A stretch of 64,000 nucleotides of DNA. It comes from an uncultured Erysipelotrichaceae bacterium. Lineage in GTDB: Bacteria > Bacillota_I > Bacilli_A > Erysipelotrichales > Erysipelotrichaceae. The stretch covers positions 186,001 through 250,000 of the forward strand of contig CANOSP010000001.1 of the NCBI GenBank assembly GCA_947569705.1, written 5' to 3'. The notes beneath the pieces are model-generated. The model worked only from the letters and a program-made list of their open reading frames with translations, did not search any database and was not told the DNA's origin. Below, in pieces: positions 16,296 to 24,502 of this stretch. Each line of letters opens with the position of its first letter. Position 1 is the stretch's first letter. Position numbers and translations under genes: made by a program.

Positions 16296-17493
16296 AACGA
16301 TTGTATACGACCATATACTGGTACGCTACGGAGAGCTGTCTACCAAAGGCAAAAACAAAAAGGATTTTATTAAGCGATTATTAACCAATGTGAAAAATGC
16401 TCTGCGTGATTTTGAAAAGCTGAGCTATGAGCGAACTCATGATCGCTTGTATATTTTACTGAACGGAGAGGATGCACAGGCGGTCGCAGAGATTCTCAAA
16501 CACGTTTTCGGAATCAGTTCCTTTTCCTTTGCAATTCGTATTCCATCCGATATTACAGCGATGATCGAAACCGGCTTACAGGTGGCGAAAAACGTAGCGG
16601 GAACTACGTTTAAAATTGAAACAAGACGCAGCGATAAGCGGTTTGCGATGATCTCTGATGAAGTGAATCGTGCGGTTGCGAGTGAGATTTTAAGAAATAC
16701 GGAATGGAAGGTCAATGTAAAACAGCCTGATCTGCGCATTCAGATTGAAATACATGAACAATTTACTTATGTAATGACAGGAAGAATGCAGGGAGCCGGC
16801 GGTTATCCGGTCGGTGTCGGAGGAAAAGCGGTTGTTATGCTTAGCGGCGGTATCGATTCTCCGGTAGCGGCTTATTTGACCATGAAGCGCGGTGTTGCGC
16901 TGGAATGTATCCATTACGCTTCACCGCCTTATACATCGGCACGAGCGCAGGAAAAGGTCATTGAACTGGCACGGCTGGTTTCGCGTTATCAAGGGCATTT
17001 GCGTGTGCATATCGTTCCCTTTACCGAGCTGCAGCTGGCAATTTATCAAAACTGTGATGAATCCTATGCAATTACGATCATGCGCAGAATGATGTATCGT
17101 ATCGCTGAGCGCATTGCCAATCAATGTCATGCATTGGCGATTGTAAACGGAGAAAGCATCGGTCAGGTAGCTTCACAAACTTTGGAAAGTATGGGCGTTA
17201 TCAATGAAGTAACGAAAATGCCGGTAGTTCGTCCGGTTGCGACCATGGATAAAATTGAAATTATCAATTTAGCGCGTAAAATCAACACTTATGAGACAAG
17301 TATCTTACCGTTTGAGGATTGTTGCACCATCTTTACTCCGAAAAATCCGGTGACTAAGCCGATGCTCGCAAAAGCGCAGAAAATGGAATCTCGTTTTGAT
17401 TTCAGTGATTTATTAGATCAGTGTGTAGAAAATGTCACGATCTTAGATGTCTATCCGAAGAGCGAAGATCAAGCGGATGAGGATCTGTTTTAA
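16276..17493 (+). CDS. thiI: tRNA 4-thiouridine synthase ThiI
   Basis: ThiI adenylates U8 of tRNA and inserts sulfur to form 4-thiouridine, a near-UV sensor. The 405-residue protein has an NFLD/THUMP RNA-binding region (about 1-165) and a PP-loop ATPase with 'VVMLSGGIDSPVA' near residue 189. It lacks the C-terminal rhodanese domain of the E. coli enzyme, as is usual in Firmicutes, so sulfur must come directly from the overlapping desulfurase. AGGAG (16264-16268) seven bases before ATG 16276 sets the start inside the end of iscS. Confidence 0.95.
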   Translation: MIMEPNKTIVYDHILVRYGELSTKGKNKKDFIKRLLTNVKNALRDFEKLSYERTHDRLYILLNGEDAQAVAEILKHVFGISSFSFAIRIPSDITAMIETGLQVAKNVAGTTFKIETRRSDKRFAMISDEVNRAVASEILRNTEWKVNVKQPDLRIQIEIHEQFTYVMTGRMQGAGGYPVGVGGKAVVMLSGGIDSPVAAYLTMKRGVALECIHYASPPYTSARAQEKVIELARLVSRYQGHLRVHIVPFTELQLAIYQNCDESYAITIMRRMMYRIAERIANQCHALAIVNGESIGQVASQTLESMGVINEVTKMPVVRPVATMDKIEIINLARKINTYETSILPFEDCCTIFTPKNPVTKPMLAKAQKMESRFDFSDLLDQCVENVTILDVYPKSEDQADEDLF

Positions 17494-17525
17494 ATTTAAT
17501 TATAATAAAAATGAATGTTATCAAG

Positions 17526-17562
17526 AAAACGACGTATGATGTAAAGATACGCTGTTTTTTTT
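17526..17562 (+). terminator. terminator after ezrA-iscS-thiI
   Basis: AAAACGACGTAT (17526-17537) pairs with ATACGCTGTTTT (from 17547) with one mismatch and one G-U pair, then Ts. Confidence 0.7.
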
Positions 17563-17583
17563 GATTACAATTAAAATAATGAA

Positions 17584-17612
17584 TTGCGCTTTCTTCATAT
17601 TTATGATACGAT
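17584..17612 (+). promoter_or_regulatory. promoter for the M23 hydrolase gene
   Basis: TTGCGC (17584-17589), 17-bp spacer, TACGAT (17607-17612). Confidence 0.5.
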
Positions 17613-17636
17613 GTTAAGGTATAAGAAGGTGTCTGA

Positions 17637-19166
17637 ATGAAGAAATCATGGATGATATTGCTTACAATCATTTGTTGCGTCGCGACAATGCCGTTATTTC
17701 CGATTTATGCGAATGAATATGAAGGATCGGAAGATGAATGGCTGAAAAAATGCAGTACGGCACAGGATAGTGAAGAAGCCGCAAATGATTGCAAAAAATT
17801 TAAAGAACACTATAATCAAAAAACCAATAATCTGAATGATCAGATTGCCGATATGAAAAAGACAAGCGAGCAGCTGGAATCGGATCTTTCCAATATCAGT
17901 GAATTAATTGATCAGCTTGATGAACAAATCAAAGACTTGAATACGCAATTAGAAGCAGCGGAACAAAGCATCAGCACGATGCGTGCTTCCATGATTCAGC
18001 TTGACAGTAAAATGGCAGAGAAGCAGGAAGAAATCGCTATGCTTGATCAACAGATCAAAAAGCGAATGGAATCCGAACAAGTGAATATCGGGACAAACCG
18101 TTATATTGATATGTTAATGGGAGCGACCGATTTAATGGATATTGTTCAGTTGATTGAAGGAATTAAACTGATTACGGAAAACGATCAGGTACAAATGGAT
18201 GAGGCTGCTCAGGTGCGGGCGGAATATCAGCTTCAAAAAGAAGAGCAGCAGCGGCTCAGTGATGATATGAAAGAACAGGTGAAAGCCAACGAAGCACTGA
18301 AACAGGCGGCAGAAGTCGGGAAAAAGGAACAAAGCAAGCTTTATCAATCTTTTTATGCCAAGGAACAGGAAGTAAAAAGAGAAATGGAGAATGCACAGGC
18401 AAGTGCTTCGGATATGCAAGGCGCATTAGCTTCTATTAATACCAATGTAAGAGATGATATTTTCCAAAAGCCGAGCAAGCCGTCCGGTGATGAAAATAAA
18501 CCGAATAATAAACCGGAAAACAAACCGAGTGATCAACCGAATGATGATCAGGATGAACAGCCTGATGAAACACCCGATGATACCGAAGAAACACCTGATG
18601 AAACACCGAGCGGTAATACTTCTTTTATAAAACCGATTTCCTATCCGCTCTATGCCGGAACATGGTATTATCCGAGTGATCCGTGGGATACGCGTTTATA
18701 TGAGCATATCGGCGCTGATTATTCAGGACCGATCGGTGCGCCGATTGTAGCGCCTGCACGCTCCATTGTTTTATATGCGAATGATCCTTATGCGAGCGAT
18801 CAATACGGACCGAGCTTAGGCTGGCCGCGCGGCGGTGCCAATACGATTGAACTGTTGACACAGGTGAACGGTACAACGTATGCAATTTCATTTTTTCATC
18901 TTGCGAAGGGAATACCGGTATCACCCGGCGATATAGTGGAACAGGGGCAAACGATTGCTTATTCCGGTGCCAGCGGTAATGTGACCGGACCGCATCTTCA
19001 TATTGAGCTTGTAAACCTCGGTTCTATGAGCATTACTGAAGCACAGTCGCGATTTGCACAAAACGCTGATTTCGGATGGGGAAGCGGATGGACAATCGCA
19101 TCGGCTTGTTCCAATCGCGGATATACACCTTGTCGTGAGCGACCGGAAGAATTTTTTGGTTATTGA
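17637..19166 (+). CDS. secreted coiled-coil murein hydrolase, M23 family
   Basis: This 509-residue protein has a signal peptide (about 1-25, ending PIYANE), a long coiled coil (about 50-255), an acidic Pro/Asp/Glu/Lys-rich linker (about 275-325) and a C-terminal M23 lysostaphin-like domain. The zinc ligands are visible: 'EHIGADYSG' near residue 357 and 'GPHLHIE' near 452. The layout matches EnvC/PcsB/CwlO-type hydrolases or activators that cut cross-links during growth or division, often under FtsEX control. The intact H...D and HxH motifs suggest real endopeptidase activity. The domain carries an insert ('NDPYASDQYGPSLGWPRGG') longer than in minimal M23 folds. It is monocistronic between two terminators. 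Confidence 0.88.
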   Translation: MKKSWMILLTIICCVATMPLFPIYANEYEGSEDEWLKKCSTAQDSEEAANDCKKFKEHYNQKTNNLNDQIADMKKTSEQLESDLSNISELIDQLDEQIKDLNTQLEAAEQSISTMRASMIQLDSKMAEKQEEIAMLDQQIKKRMESEQVNIGTNRYIDMLMGATDLMDIVQLIEGIKLITENDQVQMDEAAQVRAEYQLQKEEQQRLSDDMKEQVKANEALKQAAEVGKKEQSKLYQSFYAKEQEVKREMENAQASASDMQGALASINTNVRDDIFQKPSKPSGDENKPNNKPENKPSDQPNDDQDEQPDETPDDTEETPDETPSGNTSFIKPISYPLYAGTWYYPSDPWDTRLYEHIGADYSGPIGAPIVAPARSIVLYANDPYASDQYGPSLGWPRGGANTIELLTQVNGTTYAISFFHLAKGIPVSPGDIVEQGQTIAYSGASGNVTGPHLHIELVNLGSMSITEAQSRFAQNADFGWGSGWTIASACSNRGYTPCRERPEEFFGY

Positions 19167-19180
19167 TGAATAAAGTACAA

Positions 19181-19204
19181 AAAAAACTCATTTTGAGTTT
19201 TTTT
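19181..19204. terminator. bidirectional terminator between convergent genes
   Basis: AAAAACTCA (19182-19190), loop TTT, TGAGTTTTT (19194-19202). A and T runs on both sides let it work for both strands. Confidence 0.85.
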
Positions 19205-19211
19205 AGTTTGC

Positions 19212-21569
19212 TTATTTTTCTGTCGCATTGGTAATGCGATTTTTAATCTTTTCAAGTCGCTGTAAACGGAAAAACACCAAATTGATTACAATCGGTATAA
19301 TGAATACACCTGCCATCGTACATGCAAAAGAGAATAGATCAAGATGAACGATCATAAATAAATCCGGTAAAAATACAATCGCTAAAATGAATAAAAGAGT
19401 CATCATCAGAAAGACAATACGGCGCTGTTTGGTAAACGGCATGGAAATACGCTGTAATACGGTCAATGAACAGGCTGCGGTTAAAATCACACACATTGTT
19501 GTTCTGACTTCATCACCGTAATGAAAAACGGTGGTAAATAATGAAACCAACAATGTTGCACATACAACCATAATCGCACCGGGTGCCGCCTGTGAAAGCA
19601 CATTGAGGACGAAATTGCCTTTGATGCGATTATGATTTGGCTCCAGTGCCAAAAATAAAGAGGGAATACCGACGGTCAATGAGGAAATCAAGGTCAGTTG
19701 AATCGGTACGAACGGATAGCGGCTGTTTAAAAACAAGGTGAGAATTGCGAGAATCAGTGAAAAGATTGTTTTTACTAAAAACAAGGATGCGGCACGTTGA
19801 ATATTGTTAATGACTCGTCTTCCTTCATTTACAATTAACGGCATATGCTTAAAATTATTATCCAACAGTACAAGGTTCGCAATATTTTTAGCTGCCTCAC
19901 TACCTTGTGCAACTGCGATTGAGCAGTCGGCTTCCTTTAATGCCATAACATCATTCACGCCATCTCCGATCATGGCGGTTGTATGCTTTTCATCTTTTAG
20001 CGCTTGAATGATCAATTTTTTCTGATTCGGCGTTACACGTCCGAATACGCTGCAGCGCTTAACGGCTTCCGGGATCTCTTCATCTTTTAATGTTGAGGCA
20101 TCAATATATGCATGTGCATTATTTAAGCCTGCCTTACGGGCGATTTCATGAACAGTTACCGGATTATCACCGCTGATGATTTTAATATCTACACCTTGTG
20201 ATGCAAAATAGGCAAGTGTTTTAGGCGCTTCCTCACGAATCGGATCACTTAACAACAATAATCCGATCACATGATTGTTTTCCGGCAACTTTCCGTCAAT
20301 AATCATCGCATCGTTTTCGGCAATCGTAATGACCCGATAGCCTTCTTTGGCATAGCGTTCAATCTGGGCTTCGATCATCTCATCTTTTTTTACCTTTAAA
20401 TATTCATAAGCACCCATGCTGTAGGTATGTGAAAACATGGAAACAGCACTGTATTTTCGCTCACTGGAAAAGGGGATAGTGAGCGCATTGTCTGCTTGTT
20501 TACATTCTTCAAGATAACTGCGTATTGCTTGTGCCGTCGAATTATCGTCCGTAAGAGTTCCCATCATATAGCTTAAAAGCTCCTTACAGCTTGTATTTGT
20601 ATAATCGATAATACTTTCTACCTGCATACTGCCTTTGGTAATTGTTCCGGTCTTGTCTAAACAAAGTGTATCGACTCGTGCCAAGGTCTCAATGCAGTAC
20701 AATTCCTGCACTAAGGTATGATGCTTTGCCAAATTAATCGATCCTACAGCCAATGCCACACTGGTAAGCAGCACAAGTCCTTCCGGAATCATTCCGATAA
20801 GTGCCGATACGGTAGGGACAACCGATTCCGCAAATGAATAGTCCAACAAATAATATTGCTTTAAAAACAAGAGAATTCCGATCGGAATAATGGCAATACC
20901 GATATATTTGATAATAAAATTCAGTGAATCACGCAGTTCACTTTTATGCTTTTTCAGCACCTTTGCTTCCTTCATAATTCTTGAGGCATAATTCTCACCT
21001 CCGACATGTTCCACCTGTGCATAAGCACTGCCTGACAAAATATAGCTGCCGGAATAGATGAAATCGCCTTGCTTTTTTACAATAACATCGGATTCACCGT
21101 TCACATTACTTTCATTCAATTCCAGTCTGCCTTCCTTGATGATTGCGTCGCTGCATATTTGCGCACCGCTTTTTAATACCATAATATCATCTAAGACAAG
21201 CTCTTCCATATGTATTTCGCACAATCCTCCCGAGCGCATGACGGAAATTTTAGATTCATTGATTAAGGAAAGCTTATCCAGCACTCGCTTAGAGCGAATT
21301 TCTTGAAAAATACCGATGGCAAGATTGCTTACTGCGACGCCGAGGAACATCAAATTGCGATAGGATCCGACATAGATAATGAGTCCGGCCAAGATCGCAT
21401 TGATCAGGTTAAACAGTGTACAAATATTATCTCTGAATATTTCCTGATATGATTTTGTGATACGCTTTACTTGTTCATTATGTAGCTGTTCACTCATTCG
21501 CTGTGCTACTTGTTGTTCATCTAAGCCGTAATGTATTTCAGGATTATATCGTTTTATTTCTTTACTCAT
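19212..21569 (-). CDS. P-type cation-transporting ATPase, CtpE-like
   Basis: A 785-residue P-type ATPase with phosphorylation motif DKTGT near residue 305, hinge GDGVNDVMALK, and about ten membrane helices. The M4 motif 'IPEGLVLL' and the short length resemble CtpE of mycobacteria, which takes part in calcium uptake, more than SERCA-type pumps (about 900 residues). No N-terminal metal-binding domain is present. The actuator loop reads NGES rather than the usual TGES; the glutamate needed for dephosphorylation is kept. Calcium as substrate is inference. It is transcribed alone from an extended -10 promoter near 21607. Confidence 0.85.
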   Translation of the reverse strand: MSKEIKRYNPEIHYGLDEQQVAQRMSEQLHNEQVKRITKSYQEIFRDNICTLFNLINAILAGLIIYVGSYRNLMFLGVAVSNLAIGIFQEIRSKRVLDKLSLINESKISVMRSGGLCEIHMEELVLDDIMVLKSGAQICSDAIIKEGRLELNESNVNGESDVIVKKQGDFIYSGSYILSGSAYAQVEHVGGENYASRIMKEAKVLKKHKSELRDSLNFIIKYIGIAIIPIGILLFLKQYYLLDYSFAESVVPTVSALIGMIPEGLVLLTSVALAVGSINLAKHHTLVQELYCIETLARVDTLCLDKTGTITKGSMQVESIIDYTNTSCKELLSYMMGTLTDDNSTAQAIRSYLEECKQADNALTIPFSSERKYSAVSMFSHTYSMGAYEYLKVKKDEMIEAQIERYAKEGYRVITIAENDAMIIDGKLPENNHVIGLLLLSDPIREEAPKTLAYFASQGVDIKIISGDNPVTVHEIARKAGLNNAHAYIDASTLKDEEIPEAVKRCSVFGRVTPNQKKLIIQALKDEKHTTAMIGDGVNDVMALKEADCSIAVAQGSEAAKNIANLVLLDNNFKHMPLIVNEGRRVINNIQRAASLFLVKTIFSLILAILTLFLNSRYPFVPIQLTLISSLTVGIPSLFLALEPNHNRIKGNFVLNVLSQAAPGAIMVVCATLLVSLFTTVFHYGDEVRTTMCVILTAACSLTVLQRISMPFTKQRRIVFLMMTLLFILAIVFLPDLFMIVHLDLFSFACTMAGVFIIPIVINLVFFRLQRLEKIKNRITNATEK

Positions 21570-21606
21570 CCCATCACTTCCGTTTTCTATGATTCGTAAC
21601 AGTTAT

Positions 21607-21615
21607 ATTATAACA
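21607..21615 (-). promoter_or_regulatory. extended -10 promoter for the P-type ATPase gene
   Basis: On the minus strand TGT immediately precedes TATAAT (complement of 21607-21612). The -35 region (GTTAAG) is weak. Confidence 0.5.
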
Positions 21616-21737
21616 AGAAATCAATGATTCTTAACTAACATTTTAGTAATTTTATTAAAAAAATTGAGTTCTATTCAAGTAAATGCAGATATTGCCGAAA
21701 ACTGCCGATACGTATACTTTATAAAGCTTAAGCAGAA

Positions 21738-21769
21738 ATAAAAAAAGAAGCTTTCAAAATTCAGCTTCT
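21738..21769 (-). terminator. terminator of plsY
   Basis: AGAAGCT (21746-21752) and AGCTTCT (21763-21769) pair. The minus strand continues into a T run. Confidence 0.8.
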
Positions 21770-21791
21770 CTCAATGATGAACGATTGGTAA

Positions 21792-22403
21792 TTACATCCA
21801 TGTGATCTTACTTTCTTCATGATTTTTAATCTTTATAATATTGGCACGATGACGATAGATCACTAATACGGTAAGCAGCCAGCTTGCGGCTGTGATAATG
21901 AGTTCATCCTGCATACAGGTGATGTAAATACTGGATACAAGCGCCATTCCCATACTGGCAAGCGATACCATTTTAAACAGGTACAGCAGTAAAAAGAAGG
22001 CAATCAGCGGTACGATGATAAACCAAACGCTGTGAAATGTGAAAATCGCTGTCGATAAGAGAAAGCCGACTAAGGTAGCCGCAGCTTTACCGCCTTTAAA
22101 GTGCGCAAAGATCGGATAACAGTGGCCGAAGGCAGCCGCAACACCTGCCCAAATACTCATTTCCTGATTGTCAAAGCCGACCGAAACGATCGCAACCGCC
22201 AAAATCACTTTCACAATATCTAAGAGAATTGTCGCAATGCCGGCTTTTTTTCCTAATACACGTCCGGCGTTGGTTCCGCCTAAATTGCCGGAGCCAAACT
22301 CTCTGACATCGGTGTGATAAAACAATTTACCGATTACAAGGGCAAAGGGAATAGATCCCAACAAGTAACCGATTCCTATATATAACACGATCATCCAATC
22401 CAT
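21792..22403 (-). CDS. plsY: glycerol-3-phosphate acyltransferase PlsY
   Basis: PlsY is an integral membrane acyltransferase that transfers acyl from acyl-phosphate to glycerol-3-phosphate, the first step of phospholipid synthesis. The 203-residue product has about five membrane helices and the PlsY motifs 'YLLGSIPFALVIGK', 'GSGNLGGTNAGRVLG' and 'GHCYPIFAHFKGGKAAATLVG'. The ATG at 22403 follows AGAGGTG by six bases; a GTG nine bases upstream is in frame but lies inside that ribosome binding site. The divergent arrangement with parE-parC is conserved in Bacillus and relatives. Confidence 0.95.
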   Translation of the reverse strand: MDWMIVLYIGIGYLLGSIPFALVIGKLFYHTDVREFGSGNLGGTNAGRVLGKKAGIATILLDIVKVILAVAIVSVGFDNQEMSIWAGVAAAFGHCYPIFAHFKGGKAAATLVGFLLSTAIFTFHSVWFIIVPLIAFFLLLYLFKMVSLASMGMALVSSIYITCMQDELIITAASWLLTVLVIYRHRANIIKIKNHEESKITWM

Positions 22404-22484
22404 ATTTTTCACCTCTGTGCTTTATTTTATCATGCTTTTTCAATGAATAAAAGGCAAAATACGATTTTTATATGAAAAGGGTTC

Positions 22485-22513
22485 TTGCGAAAAGCGTAGA
22501 AATTTGGTAATAT
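22485..22513 (+). promoter_or_regulatory. promoter for parE-parC
   Basis: TTGCGA (22485-22490), 17-bp spacer, TAATAT (22508-22513) with an extended TGG. Close after the predicted start lies a hairpin (22524-22545) followed by five Ts (22544-22548). Confidence 0.7.
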
Positions 22514-22573
22514 AACATAGGTTAAGTGGTGCGATAAGCCCACTTTTTACATGATATATAGGAAGGTGAAGCT

Positions 22574-24502
22574 ATGAGCGCAAAATCATATGATGCCGAG
22601 AGCATTCAAATACTGGATGGCTTAGATGCGGTAAGAAAGCGCCCCGGTATGTATATAGGCTCTACCGATGCAAGAGGGCTGCATCATCTTGTATGGGAAA
22701 TTGTAGATAATTCCATTGATGAGGCTTTAAACGGCTATGGTGATACGATTAAGATAACGATAGAAAAGGACGGCTCTATGTCGATCGAAGATGAGGGACG
22801 CGGTATGCCGGTGGATAAGCATGCGAGCGGAGTATCGACCTTAGAGGTTATTTTTACGGTACTTCATGCCGGCGGTAAATTCTCATCAGAGGGCGGATAT
22901 AAAACCTCAGGCGGTCTGCACGGTGTCGGTGCCAGTGTTGTGAATGCCTTATCTCGCTGGGTTGAGGTTACGGTATGCCGCAACGGCAAGATGTATCAAA
23001 TGCGTTTTGAGGACGGCGGTCGTAAAATCGGCAAGCTGAAGGAGATCGGCAAATCGAATAAAACTGGCAGTAAGGTTCATTTTATGCCGGATGAACGCAT
23101 TTTTACAACGACGAAATTCTCTTTTTCGCAGATTGCTCAGCGAGCGCAGGAAGAAGCCTTTTTAATGAAAGGTCTGCGCATGGTTGTCAAAGATCTGCGC
23201 AAGGATCATGAGCGTGAGGAAACGTATTATTATGAAAACGGCTTAGAGGCATTTATCACATATCTTCATGAGGATAAACAAGTGTTTCACAAACCGGTTT
23301 CGTTCAGCGGTGAAGTCAACGGCATCAAGATTGACTGTGCATTTCAGTATACCGATGAATATCAGGAGAATATGTTTTCCTTTGTCAATATGGTACGAAC
23401 GAAAGACGGCGGTACACATGAAACCGGATGCCGCAGTGCCTTTACTAAAATATTTAATGAATATGCACGCAAAAATAATCTGTTAAAGGAAAAGGATAAA
23501 AACTTTGAAGGCAGCGATATTCGTGAAGGCTTAACGGTGATTTTATCGTTGGGCATTCCCGAAGATCTCTTACAGTTTGAAGGGCAGACAAAAGGGAAGC
23601 TGGGAACTACGGAAGCCAAAGCAGCGGTTGATGCGCTCGTATGTGAAAAGCTGAGCTATTTCTTAGAGGAAAACAAGGAGCTTTCAACTACTCTGATTAA
23701 AAAGATGGCACGTGCTTCACAGGCTCGTGAGGCTGCCCGTAAGGCGCGTGATGATGCTCGTAAGGGTAAAAATAAAGGTAAGAGTGAAAAGATCTTATCC
23801 GGAAAATTAGCTTCGGCACAGTCTAAAGATGCGCGTAAAAAGGAATTATACTTAGTCGAGGGTGATTCTGCGGGCGGCAGTGCCAAGCAGGGACGTGATT
23901 CCAAGTATCAGGCGATCTTGCCGCTTCGCGGTAAAGTATTGAATACGGAACGCGCTTCTGTTGCCAGCATTGAAAAAAACGAAGAATTAAATACAATCAT
24001 TCATGCATTAGGTGCAGGTGTCGGACCGAACTTTCATGCCGAGGATGCGAACTATCACAAAGTGATCATCATGACCGATGCCGATACGGACGGTGCGCAT
24101 ATTCAAACATTGCTTTTGACATTCTTTTATCGCTATATGCGCGAATTGATTGAACAGGGGATGGTCTATATCGCATTGCCGCCGCTGTATAAGCTGCAAA
24201 AAGGCAAGGAAATTCAATATGCTTGGAATGATGAAGAATTGGAACAGTATCGTAAAACATTCCCGAAGGGCTACACCTTGCAGCGTTATAAGGGTCTCGG
24301 TGAAATGAACGCCGATCAGCTGTGGGATACGACGATGTGTCCGGAAACACGCACCTTAATCCAAGTGACAATCGAGGATGCGGTTGTGGCGGAAAAGCGC
24401 GTGTCTGTGTTAATGGGTGATAAGGCTGAACTTCGACGCGACTGGATCGAGGAAAACGTTTCCTTTACATTAGAAGAAGATTATCAAACGGAGGTAAAAT
24501 AA
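22574..24502 (+). CDS. parE: DNA topoisomerase IV subunit B
   Basis: ParE is the ATPase subunit of topoisomerase IV, which unlinks replicated chromosomes. The 642-residue product has the GHKL ATPase fold ('EIVDNSIDEALNGYGD', 'GGLHGVGASVVNAL'), the transducer domain, and a Toprim domain with 'EGDSAGGSAKQGRD' near residue 428 and 'IIMTDADTDGAHI'. It is placed as ParE rather than GyrB by the directly overlapping parC and the plsY neighbourhood. GGAAGGTGA precedes ATG 22574. Its stop overlaps the parC start by one base. Confidence 0.94.
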   Translation: MSAKSYDAESIQILDGLDAVRKRPGMYIGSTDARGLHHLVWEIVDNSIDEALNGYGDTIKITIEKDGSMSIEDEGRGMPVDKHASGVSTLEVIFTVLHAGGKFSSEGGYKTSGGLHGVGASVVNALSRWVEVTVCRNGKMYQMRFEDGGRKIGKLKEIGKSNKTGSKVHFMPDERIFTTTKFSFSQIAQRAQEEAFLMKGLRMVVKDLRKDHEREETYYYENGLEAFITYLHEDKQVFHKPVSFSGEVNGIKIDCAFQYTDEYQENMFSFVNMVRTKDGGTHETGCRSAFTKIFNEYARKNNLLKEKDKNFEGSDIREGLTVILSLGIPEDLLQFEGQTKGKLGTTEAKAAVDALVCEKLSYFLEENKELSTTLIKKMARASQAREAARKARDDARKGKNKGKSEKILSGKLASAQSKDARKKELYLVEGDSAGGSAKQGRDSKYQAILPLRGKVLNTERASVASIEKNEELNTIIHALGAGVGPNFHAEDANYHKVIIMTDADTDGAHIQTLLLTFFYRYMRELIEQGMVYIALPPLYKLQKGKEIQYAWNDEELEQYRKTFPKGYTLQRYKGLGEMNADQLWDTTMCPETRTLIQVTIEDAVVAEKRVSVLMGDKAELRRDWIEENVSFTLEEDYQTEVK

